Positions 1-7,710 of a stretch of DNA of 64,000 nucleotides are shown here, piece after piece (positions within the stretch are counted from its first letter, which is position 1; the number at the start of each line of letters is the position of its first letter). Origin of the DNA: Symbiodinium natans (Eukaryota > Sar > Dinophyceae > Suessiales > Symbiodiniaceae). The DNA is taken from the NCBI GenBank assembly GCA_905221605.1, contig CAJNDS010000791.1, positions 1 to 64,000 of the forward strand, in the 5' to 3' direction. The translations under genes and the position numbers were made by a program. The notes below the pieces were generated by a model, which worked only from the letters and a program-made list of their open reading frames with translations, was not told where the DNA came from and made no database searches.

Positions 1-311
1 GACCGGTTTAGGGTTTAAGGTTTAGGGTTTAGGGTAAGTTGGTATCCCCTCTCTGATTTGTCAAGGACAAGAGCCCAATGTCAGAACCTCTCAAGAGATG
101 CCCTGCACTGATATAGGGAACCCTGACAGCCCAATGCCTTGAAATGAAGGATGCCCCTTCAACTTTGCAAGGCTTCCTGTTGTGATTTACAGGCTTTTCC
201 GAAGTTGAAGAGTATGTGGCCATGTACAAGGAGTCTTGGGCTCGCGGCAGAGGCTGCCTCAATGGAGCAATTGAAGTCACCCTCCATCCATGAGAAGTGT
301 AACCCAGGCTT

Positions 312-374
312 GAAGGGTTTTAGGGTTTAGGGTTGAGGGTTGAGGGTTTAGGACTGAGGGTTTAGGGTTGAGGG
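312..374. repeat. Interstitial telomere-like tract
   Basis: Degenerate TTTAGGG and TTGAGGG units in tandem. A shorter run of the same unit sits at 7-36, at the very start of the window, and another at 488-508. The unit matches the telomere repeat used by plants and dinoflagellates. It is internal here, with sequence on both sides. Confidence 0.8.
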
Positions 375-390
375 TCGCAAACCCCAACTT

Positions 391-408
391 GGGGGGGGGG
401 GGGGGGGT
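391..408. repeat. Poly-G homopolymer
   Basis: A run of about 17 G residues between two telomere-like tracts. It may be a real microsatellite or a sequencing-length artefact. No gene is seen in it. Confidence 0.7.
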
Positions 409-763
409 CCCCTTGCCGTGATAGCATGACACGCAAGAGGCTAGCAGCAAGTGGAAGGATGTCGAGACATGGACTGAAAGTCCAATTATCAGGGTTTAGG
501 GTTTAGGGGCTTCCATGGCAACAGTAACTGTTTTTAGTAATGACATTCGTAACCGTTATAGTGTTCTAGTTAAAAATCTCAGCAAACAGTCATGTTAATG
601 GTACGCGACCTGCCTCGCACCTGATATGGGGTTAGAAGAGTGAATCCGTAAAGGTGCCTGTTTTATAACCCTAAATACTGAATCCTATGGGAGTTTCAGC
701 ACAAACCCTTGTCGCACTTATACTAACAATCCTTAATCGCTCTTTGGTACCCCCAATTATAAT

Positions 764-840
764 CCTAAACCCTAAGCCCCGAACCTCCCTAAACCCCTAA
801 ACCCTAAACCCTAAACCCTAAACCCTAAACCCTAAACCCT
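764..840. repeat. Telomere-like tract, CCCTAAA strand
   Basis: Pure CCCTAAA units fill 796-840 after a degenerate start. The orientation is opposite to the tract at 949-985, so the two face each other across about 110 bp, as if they were separate insertions. Confidence 0.85.
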
Positions 841-948
841 CTGAACCCCAATTAAGGACTGTTCGTATAAGGGGGAACATCCCAACTCCCAAGGCTGTCA
901 GCAAAAAACAACCTGATCCTCAAAAGCGAATTTCTCGTATAGGCTACA

Positions 949-985
949 GGGTTTAGGGTTTAGGGTTTAGGGTTTAGGGTTTCGG
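949..985. repeat. Telomere-like tract, TTTAGGG strand
   Basis: Five tandem GGGTTTA units, almost pure. It is followed by about 100 bp of non-repetitive, GC-rich DNA up to the hairpin at 1081. Confidence 0.85.
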
Positions 986-1080
986 GTTCTGAGCTCTGAA
1001 TTGAGGCCCCCGCTGCTGCAGGATGGCGATGGCCTTACTGGCGGCCACCTGCGGGAGCAACTTGGGCAGCGGTACTACAA

Positions 1081-1178
1081 GGTTCATGGGTACTTATAAG
1101 TAGGGCTATCAGTACCCTAAATAGGGTTATAACCATAGTTACCCTACTTATAAGCCTACTTATAAGTACCCATGAACC
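1081..1178. repeat. 98-bp hairpin element with perfect 24-bp arms
   Basis: The arms at 1081-1104 and 1155-1178 are perfect reverse complements over 24 bp, starting GGTTCATGGGTACTTATAAG. The loop repeats part of the arm (ACTTATAAG at 1147-1154 area). A relative starting GGTTCATGGTAC with TACTTCTAAC ends lies at about 5212-5305. The size and the perfect arms resemble a miniature inverted-repeat transposon or an introner-like unit, but no target duplication was established. Confidence 0.7.
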
Positions 1179-1487
1179 TCCAAGTACTAGTAGCCGGGTC
1201 GGGTCTTTTCGGTTTGTACGACCTCATCAGAGCAACGTGCTAAGTGAATTTGACCCGGCACTCTCTGCCCAGGGCTTCCCCGAAGCGCCCAAGGTTTAGG
1301 GTTTAGAGTTTCGGTTTTAGGGCTGAAGACATGCTTCTCATCAAGCGCTTGCTTTTTGCTGGGCCACGAGAGGGAGTCGCGTGTTCTGCTTAGCAGGTCC
1401 CTCGATCTGCTCTGCGACATGTTCACCGGAACAGGCACGGCCACCCCAACCCCAACTTGAGTAGTTCTGCAATGGCTTGCAACTGCT

Positions 1488-1549
1488 TGTAGGGTTTAGG
1501 GTTTAGGGTCTAGGGTCTAGGGTTTTAGGGTTTAGGGTTGCAGGGAGGT
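1488..1549. repeat. Telomere-like tract
   Basis: TTTAGGG and GTCTAGG variants in tandem. A smaller degenerate piece is at 1289-1322. Confidence 0.8.
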
Positions 1550-1698
1550 TTGATTTAGGTCGTTGGGTTAGGCTACCTGTCGTTGACAAAGCCGGACATT
1601 CCTCCACGATTCAAGGCCCCCCAAAATGCGCAAGATACACGGGCATTGAATCTCGGAGCAAATCGAAACACTCAAATGTATCAAACGGAGATTGTTGT

Positions 1699-1751
1699 AA
1701 CCTAAACCCTAAACCCGAAACCCTAAACCCGAAACCCTAAACCCTAAACCC
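1699..1751. repeat. Telomere-like tract, CCCTAAA strand
   Basis: Seven or eight CCCTAAA or CCCGAAA units. A more degenerate array follows at 1873-1928 and runs into a short CCCTAGTA repeat. No gene is visible between 1 and 1998. Confidence 0.8.
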
Positions 1752-1998
1752 ACTGAGATAGCAGCTCCCGACAGATGCCGGGCTCAGGCCAGGCACTGGA
1801 AAATCGGGTCGGCATGATGCCTGCGCTTCCCAGACTCCTGGGAGGTAGAACCCCCAAGTTATACCCTACATCCTAAACCCGAAACCCTGCAGCCTAAACC
1901 CTAAATCCTAAACCCTACCCTAGTACCCTAGTACCCTATACTACTATTGTATCTGTTGTGTCATTCTTAGGAGCCCTAGATCAGTTTCAAACCAAACT

Positions 1999-2260
1999 GA
2001 GAATGATTCGGCTGCCGACGCGCGTATGGCGTTCAGGACACCGTCTTTCAGAACCCCCTGAAACTAATCTTCGGCAGTCTCTTGGCTGTCGAAGGAGCTG
2101 GTGTTGTCATCCTCCTCTAGTTCTCAGCTGAGAAAGATTCGGCTGCCTTTGGGCTCCCGACGCTCGTATGGCGTTCAAGGTACCATCTTTCAGACGCCCC
2201 CTGAAACCAATCTTCGGCTGTCTCTTGGCTGCCGAAGGAGCGTCGTCATCCTCCTCTAGA
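1999..2260. repeat. Tandem duplication of a roughly 125-bp unit
   Basis: The stretch 1999-2119 is repeated, with substitutions and a small insertion, at 2128-2260. Both copies share the blocks GATTCGGCTGCC, GTATGGCGTTCA and TCATCCTCCTCTAG. The second copy abuts the last ankyrin exon, so the unit could be a duplicated 3' exon or untranslated region of that gene. Confidence 0.75.
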
Positions 2261-2690
2261 TTTCGAAGTGGCTATTCGCCAGAGCAGCTGAAGCTATTCG
2301 CTGGACCTCGCCTCTTTGCCCGTCTTCCAGCGCCTCTTGCAGGAATCGAGGCAGCCCCTTCTCCGCGGCGAAGTCGGCTACCGTCTTCCTGCGCGAGTTG
2401 CGAAGGTCCGTCCGGGCTCCCGCTGCCAAAAGCGCAGCGGCCCCCTCATACTGCCCAGACATCACGGCTACCATGAGAGGTGTGACATCCTGGCCATGAT
2501 AGGACGCTTTGCTACCCATGGTTTGCTTGCCAAACCTGTGTTGAAGCGTCTTGCCCGCAACGAGTACTCTGCCCATGGTGGACATCGACGACAGCCGGAA
2601 TTGGTGATCGACATCAGCACGAAGACTGAGCAAAAACTCCACAAGCTCGGCTGTACCTCCTCTATGCAGATCTTGGAACCCTAGCGAAAA
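2256..2690 (-). CDS. Ankyrin-repeat protein, last recognisable exon
   Basis: This minus-strand frame reads through two ankyrin-type blocks. An early one contains GTAELVEFLLSLRADVDHQF and a later one contains TPLMVAVMSGQYEGAAALLA followed by GARTDLRNSRRKTVADFA. It has the phase and content expected for the C-terminal part of the ankyrin protein upstream. It is separated from the previous exon by about 80-100 bp of AT-richer DNA around 2690-2770, taken as an intron. I recall this family as abundant in Symbiodiniaceae; its function is unknown. Exact splice sites are not fixed, and the 3' end may be truncated by the tandem duplication at 1999-2260. Confidence 0.6.
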   Translation of the reverse strand, partial: FSLGFQDLHRGGTAELVEFLLSLRADVDHQFRLSSMSTMGRVLVAGKTLQHRFGKQTMGSKASYHGQDVTPLMVAVMSGQYEGAAALLAAGARTDLRNSRRKTVADFAAEKGLPRFLQEALEDGQRGEVQRIASAALANSHFEI

Positions 2691-2777
2691 ATCTAATTTA
2701 CGCCGTTTCTTAGGAAGTCTAATACCCAACAGTTTAAAAGTATTCTCAAAACAAAAAGACCCTGAGTCCTCTGTTGG

Positions 2778-2900
2778 TCATGCCGCAGTAGAGCCCGCGA
2801 GATACATCGACAGTATCACCTCCCTGACGGAGGATCTCCTTCGCGGCTTCCATGTTGCCAAAACCACAAGCAGCTTCAAAAGCGGAGAAGCCAAACACGT
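2778..2900 (-). CDS. Ankyrin-repeat protein, short internal exon
   Basis: After the inverted-repeat intron near 2903-2995, the minus strand reads GNPQDVFGFSAFEAACGFGN and then MEAAKEILRQGGD, which is ankyrin-like (helix-turn-helix with a conserved glycine). This frame differs from the one that runs on from the preceding exon, which is why an intron is needed between them. The stretch encodes roughly 40 residues. Boundaries are approximate. Confidence 0.5.
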   Translation of the reverse strand, partial: TCLASPLLKLLVVLATWKPRRRSSVREVILSMYLAGSTAA

Positions 2901-2998
2901 CCTGGGGGTTTCCGAAATTAGGGGCACCGTATTGGAATCCCTATCATAAGGGAATCCTAATATTTGGGGGATTAAATTGGGGTCCCTAATTTTCGTAA
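2900..2998 (-). other. Intron with inverted-repeat ends (introner-like)
   Basis: The two ends of this AT-rich block are near-inverse copies: about 2902-2919 reads CCGAAATTAGGGGCACC and the far end, read on the other strand, ACGAAAATTAGGGACCCC. The protein frame changes across it, and ankyrin similarity resumes on the other side. Inverted terminal repeats inside a short intron are the hallmark of introners, mobile elements that create introns. Splice sites look non-standard (possibly a GC donor) and were not pinned. Confidence 0.5.
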
Positions 2999-4153
2999 GC
3001 CCCTCCTTGGTGTTCGGGCTGCATCCACTTTCGCACAACATGCGAATGGCTGCTGCGTTGTTTCCCAGCGCAGCCATGACCATCGCCGGCTGCAGGAGGC
3101 CACCCGGACGGGCCTTGCACGAAAGCAGCAGGCGAACAGACTCGTTGTGGTTGAAGGAAGCAGAGATGGCAAGTGCCGATGCAAAAGGGGGCATCCCTGC
3201 CAGATGTTGATCCTTCTTCGTGACACAGTTCAGATCAGCACGCTGCTCCAACAAGTCTCTGAGCAAAGTTGCATCCCCGGACAGAGCTGCATAGTGTAGG
3301 GGCGCCCAGCCCTGACTGTCCACTGCCCTCACTGAAGAAAAACCATACTGGTAAAGGAAGTGGGACACTGATCGGGCAGACTCTGAGACGACCAACTCCG
3401 GTTCTGAGTAACCAGGAATCAGATTCCCCAGGGGCTGCGCCTGGAAGCCTCGCAGATGAACCTTCTGAAGACTCAAGAGAACACGGTAGCTGACGAAGTC
3501 TCTTCTCCTCAAGCAGTAATGCAACTTGCGCCTGATGGCTTGCAGCATGATTGGTGCCAGCAGCCGTCTGTCCGTTTCCACGCTGAAGGCCCCCTCACCC
3601 GGCGATTGTGCAATGGATGCCAATGGCGTAGCAATGAGAGTCACGTCTGTGCGGCTTTTGATCAAGATCCACGAAGAATCTGGAGACAATTCCCGGCATG
3701 CTGCCTCAAACTTGCACCAGCCACGGCTTGCCCAGGTGCCTTGCGTGAACACCTTGCCCTGACTTTCGCTGTCAACGACTGGGCACAGGGCAAAGAAGAA
3801 GGTACTTCTAGAAACGTAGGCTGGGATGCTACTGATGGCCTGGTCAAGATTGCTCATCTGGTGGACCACTCGGTCCGGGATGTGCGACTCGAGCTGTGGA
3901 CAGGAAAAGTAGTCATACCACACGAAGAGTGGTTGGGCCTTCATGGCCTGTAAATCAAGGGACCTTGATCTCGGCACAAGTGACTCTGTAAGCTGGTCTA
4001 GGGGGATGTGCGTCATCTTGGACAGCATATGATGGAAAGCATCCTGAAGCACCCGCAGCTGCTTGAACTCGGGATCCGGATGCTGGTTGCCAACCCATTG
4101 GTGGGAAACAAAGGCAGCGCTGCCCATGCTGTCCTCAAACTCCACCAGCATAC
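2998..4153 (-). CDS. Ankyrin-repeat protein, main exon
   Basis: About 385 codons. The protein begins MLVEFEDSMGSAAFVSHQWV. FVSHQW is followed by a stretch with paired aromatic residues (LFVWYDYFSCPQ) and RGWCKFEAACREL. Ankyrin repeats start at about residue 280 (GWAPLHYAALSGDATLLRDL). I know this architecture as a common Symbiodiniaceae family with a conserved N-terminal domain of unknown role plus ankyrin repeats that presumably bind a protein partner. No enzyme motif is evident. Three frames are joined by two introns, so this is probably a real spliced gene and not a retrogene. Confidence 0.7.
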
Positions 4154-4270
4154 CTGGGTTGCCCAGTAACCTGGGATTAAAAAGGGTGCCCTTTTTTGCT
4201 TAAAGGGGTTTATAAGGGAACCTAAACCCCCCCAAAAGGGAATAAGGGCACTACTGGGCATCCTAGATAC
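4154..4270 (-). other. 117-bp intron, introner-like
   Basis: On the minus strand the donor follows GACAAAG and starts GTATCTAG; the acceptor ends CAACCCAG. Splicing joins G plus GT to make a glycine codon and keeps the frame (MDKG then MLVEFED). Inside, GCCCAGTA near one end is mirrored by TACTGGGC near the other, and AGGGCAC by GTGCCCT, giving an inverted-repeat structure like that of introner elements. Confidence 0.65.
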
Positions 4271-4460
4271 CTTTGTCCATCAAGACCTCATGCGGATCGA
4301 TCTCCGACATGTTCATCAACTCCGCAAGTGGCACTGTGTACATTGGGAACAGCATGCGTGGCGTTTCCTTTGAAAATGCATCCGCGCCTTCTGCCAGAGA
4401 TCTGGCATAGCGCTCAAGCGGTGTGGTGGCTTTGCCAGACCCGCACAGCTTCATGGGCAT
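4271..4460 (-). CDS. Ankyrin-repeat protein, first visible exon
   Basis: This exon encodes MPMKLCGSGKATTPLERYAR and onward to LMNMSEIDPHEVLMDKG. The stretch from LFPMYTVPL to PHEVLMDKG immediately precedes the FVSHQW block in the related proteins I recall, which supports the splice. The start at 4460 is the first ATG in frame; further 5' exons cannot be excluded. Upstream (4461-4700) is non-repetitive DNA with no recognisable promoter. Confidence 0.6.
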
Positions 4461-4714
4461 GGCCGGATTTGTCGGACTGTACTTCGTAGTTCCCGCCGTG
4501 TGAGGTTCCGTAACTCCTAGTCAGCTGCATCTGAGCTACTACTATCTTATGACAGCTCCCACAATTCAGAAATCTGCTCTCCCCTGCAATAGCACTTGCA
4601 ACAGCAAGAGCTCACTTCTTTGCGTGTGCGCACAGTCCCTAGCGAATCCTGGAGCCCAAAACTTGACGGGGCCAGGGGCCACTTCGGAGAAGGGGTGGTG
4701 AGGCGTGCGCTGAA

Positions 4715-4815
4715 CCCTTAACCCTACACCCTCAACCTTCAACCTTCAACCCTAAACCCCAAACCCTCAACCCTAAACCCTAAACCCTAAACCCGAAACC
4801 CTAAACCCTAAACCG
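4715..4815. repeat. Telomere-like tract, CCCTAAA strand
   Basis: Degenerate units (CCCTCAACCTT) grade into clean CCCTAAA units. Confidence 0.85.
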
Positions 4816-4942
4816 CCCAGGCTTGCAACCTCCTATCATCCAATGATGGCATGCTGGAGGAGTAGTCAGTTGCCTTGTAGAGGGTGAACAGTGACTATAC
4901 TGAATTTGGAAACCCCTAACAAAATACCCAGTAGTAGTAGTA

Positions 4943-5068
4943 CCCTAAACCCTAAACCCTAAACCCTAAACCCTAAACCCTAAACCCTAAACCCTAAACC
5001 CTAAACCCTAAACCCTAAACCCTGAACCCTGAACCCTAAACCCTAAACCCTAAACCCTAAACCCTAAG
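4943..5068. repeat. Longest telomere-like array of the window
   Basis: About 17 consecutive CCCTAAA or CCCTGAA units. It is preceded by a short AGTAGTAGTAGTA run. It could be a healed break or a captured telomere fragment. Confidence 0.9.
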
Positions 5069-5304
5069 CCGCTGAGGATGATGCTGGATGATGATGACGA
5101 CGGTGTACACGGCAGCAGCCTCTCAAAGCAGTCGCCGACTCAGCAAACAAGTCGGCTCATGCACGCAATTACTGAAGAATGCGGCTAATTCTTCAGGCCC
5201 CTCCTGGGAGGTTCATGGTACTTCTAACCAGATACACCTGCACTTATCACCCACTTATCAGCCCCGCAAGTGCCCCAGTATGGCTAGAAGTACCGTTAGA
5301 AGTC

Positions 5305-5394
5305 CCTAAACACTAAACCCTAAACCCTAAACCCTAAACCCTGAACCCTAAACCCTAAACCTTAAACCCTAAACCCTAAACCCTGAACCTGCAA
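5305..5394. repeat. Telomere-like tract
   Basis: Eleven or so CCCTAAA-type units. The DNA from 5069 to 5304 between this tract and the previous one, and from 5395 to 5665, shows no convincing gene; both contain GAGGTTCATGGT motifs related to the hairpin at 1081. Confidence 0.85.
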
Positions 5395-5670
5395 GTACAG
5401 TGTGATTTTCAGAGGCCTCCGAAGCCAGGCTCTACCTTGGCCCCGAACCACTTAAGGGGTTTTGAGGGGGGTTTGGCTCTACTCGGAGGTTCATGGTGTT
5501 AGGTTCGGAAGAATATATACTTCCGAGTAAAATTGTTGCCCGCTATACCAAGCCAAAGCTCAGGACCGGGACGAAGAACTTGGGGAATATATACAGTGAA
5601 GGTGTAGAAGTTGCAATAGGCAGTAGTATCCCTACCAACGGGTCGGTCGAGTGGCCAAACTCTACCAACA

Positions 5671-5801
5671 TGCTAACATTTTGAACACTCAAAGGCCTGC
5701 GGAGTCACTCAAGATTCATCGGGCTCAACTACAGGGAGCAAAGTAAAAACACAAATTAGTACAACAAAATGTGGGCTTCTACACAAACGGAAATCTTAGC
5801 A
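5671..5801 (-). repeat. Copia 3' LTR
   Basis: It matches 21841-21972 along its whole length with one substitution and small indels. The left neighbour is the CAACA duplication. On the minus strand it runs from TGCTAAGATTTCC to TGTTAGCA. Confidence 0.9.
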
Positions 5802-5812
5802 CCCCGCCTCAC
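5802..5812 (-). other. Copia polypurine tract
   Basis: On the minus strand GTGAGGCGGGG lies directly before the 3' LTR, the place where plus-strand DNA synthesis is primed. The 475 bp between here and the RNase H stop (6289) is untranslated and holds no other gene I can support. Confidence 0.65.
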
Positions 5813-6288
5813 AGTGCTTCGAGGTTCGGAGTATCTGTGTACATAAGGATTTCCGCCCACATTGACTTCAACAAACCAGACAACTTAGCTCAGGCTCCCT
5901 TTCGACTACGATCAGCTGTTTCGCTGATCTGCCCTAGCCAGCTCAAGGCCTTTGTGACAGCTGCTGCGTTTGAGCAGGAAGTTCAAATGCATGCTTGTTT
6001 GCCCAAGCGGAGGCCACAGGCAACAGAGTTGCCATCACTTAGCCATTGAGGCTCGTAGTAAAAAGATTGTGATGGCCTAGCTGCCATCGCACGAGAGATG
6101 AGTCGGCTACTCAAATCAAGGCATTCGGAGTAACACATTCGAAGTGCGGCATAAAAGGGATTGGTTCCAAAATGGAACATAACAAGTTTCGGCTAGCCCG
6201 GGCAAAGTCAAAAAGCATCATGAGCATTACCAAGCATAGCACAACAAGTTGTTGGGTTCGGATTGCCAATCTACTGCATGTCATCGCG

Positions 6289-7710
6289 TCAGGGTCTGCA
6301 CACTCGGCACGGTGTGTAACCCTTCTCCACTGCTTCTCTGCGGCTGATTTCCGTCACTCCATCTGAATGCTTCAGCTTGGTGCATGCAATGCGATGGAAC
6401 GCATAGCCTTGTCTCGTAGATACCCAGACATCGGGCACTCGGGCCGGTCTAGCAGCTGCCTTGGGGCGCCTACGGGCTTGCGGCACCTCCTCGATGACTT
6501 CGGAACTCTCGGATGCTGCATGCTCGTCACTTCCTCGAGCTTGCTCATCACGGTTCCGCGGACTCGACTTTGCCTTTGACCTGGCACCTCTGGCTGCTGC
6601 CTTTCTGTGCTCTTCAGGCACATCACTATCATCAGAACCAAGAGGCAAAGGCCGGGCAGGCGTTCCTGGAGCACTTTCCTCTGGTGCTTTCAGCACTTTG
6701 TGGAACCGACCGGCAGCACCCGTGCGTGGACCTTTGCTCAACCTTGCATCGGCTTCTACGTAGTTTGCGTAGTTTCCAACCTGCAATTGCACCGACAATG
6801 CTTCTGGCTCACGATGTCGGCAACAGCAAGATGCGGCAAACATGCAAACGATGAGCAACATCACTTGCAACCCAGCGCTTGCGACGGACGGATACTGGCT
6901 CAAAAAATCCCCGAAGCACTCAAGAACTGTGAAGAAAAACATCAGGCACTGATGGAACAATCCTGTGTTCTCATCACTGTCGTCATCCTGATCAGGCTGA
7001 CCAGACGATGGCGTCATCTGAAGTGCAAGAAGCATGATCGACAGCATCTGAGCACTTGCTTCACCACGTTTGGCAACATGCTTCAAGTCACGACACACTG
7101 CTCTGATTGCACGTGCATTCTCGATCATGGCTGCATGCGCTTGTCCAAGAGGGGCATAGCCGTTGTCTGCATCTTTGATGCCCATCAGCCCCAAAAGGTA
7201 TTCGGTGCGACCTGGGTTCAAGGACTTGGTACCCACATCACTCACGTTGCAAGCCGTCTCAACCGGGACTACATTTACCAAACCATCAGCTACTTTGGAC
7301 TGCAACCATAACAGTTTACCGTCAAGGTGGCGCACACGTCCAACACCTGTGCGCATGCATATCGCACGCGCTTCGGCGTTGTCGATTAGCAGCTGGACGG
7401 GTGCAACGGGCCCAAACATGAAGGTCACAGCGCGATGCAACAGGATGATGTCGATGCAGCCACCGACTGCACTGTGGAATTCACTCTCTGCAGATGACAA
7501 GGAAACCACACGCTGCGTGCGCGATGAGGCATGAAGGAGCTGTGAGTTCAGCAGCACCACGCATCCAGACACGCTCCGGCGTGTCAGCCGGCAACCACTC
7601 CAGTCTGAGTCAGTGTAGCACTCAACGATATGTTCAGCCTTCTGGACCTTAAGGCCTACACCGACTGCCGGTGTGGAAATGACCAAACGATGATGCTCAT
7701 GCTGGGCCAA
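6289..7710 (-). CDS. Copia RNase H with C-terminal extension
   Basis: The N-terminal third is a copia RNase H. Acidic residues are visible in YTDSDWSG, SSAESEF and LIDNAEARA, followed by HLDGKLLWLQ. A hydrophobic segment (VMLLIVCMFAASCC) and a basic, low-complexity stretch follow. The last 47 residues form a small cysteine/histidine module: HRIACTKL then GYTPCRVCRP. That pattern (H and C, then G-Y-x-P-C-x-x-C) resembles the short metal-binding tail known from Ada-type and bacterial nuclease proteins. Its job in a retroelement is unknown. The frame differs from the RT frame upstream, so a frameshift lies near 7,660-7,710. Confidence 0.8.
   Translation of the reverse strand: MAQHEHHRLVISTPAVGVGLKVQKAEHIVECYTDSDWSGCRLTRRSVSGCVVLLNSQLLHASSRTQRVVSLSSAESEFHSAVGGCIDIILLHRAVTFMFGPVAPVQLLIDNAEARAICMRTGVGRVRHLDGKLLWLQSKVADGLVNVVPVETACNVSDVGTKSLNPGRTEYLLGLMGIKDADNGYAPLGQAHAAMIENARAIRAVCRDLKHVAKRGEASAQMLSIMLLALQMTPSSGQPDQDDDSDENTGLFHQCLMFFFTVLECFGDFLSQYPSVASAGLQVMLLIVCMFAASCCCRHREPEALSVQLQVGNYANYVEADARLSKGPRTGAAGRFHKVLKAPEESAPGTPARPLPLGSDDSDVPEEHRKAAARGARSKAKSSPRNRDEQARGSDEHAASESSEVIEEVPQARRRPKAAARPARVPDVWVSTRQGYAFHRIACTKLKHSDGVTEISRREAVEKGYTPCRVCRP

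Noticed and set aside
1-1760. True chromosome end
   Set aside because: The telomere-like tracts are short, in both orientations and separated by unique DNA; a terminal array would be uniform.
2168-2476. Plus-strand ORF of about 100 codons
   Set aside because: Lies antisense to the ankyrin exon; composition is arginine/proline/serine-rich without any motif.
5802-6246. Nested insertion inside the copia 3' LTR
   Set aside because: A second TAGCACAACAA word at 6,236 first suggested it, but a 131-bp LTR with clean ends, the CAACA duplication and an adjacent polypurine tract explains the data better.
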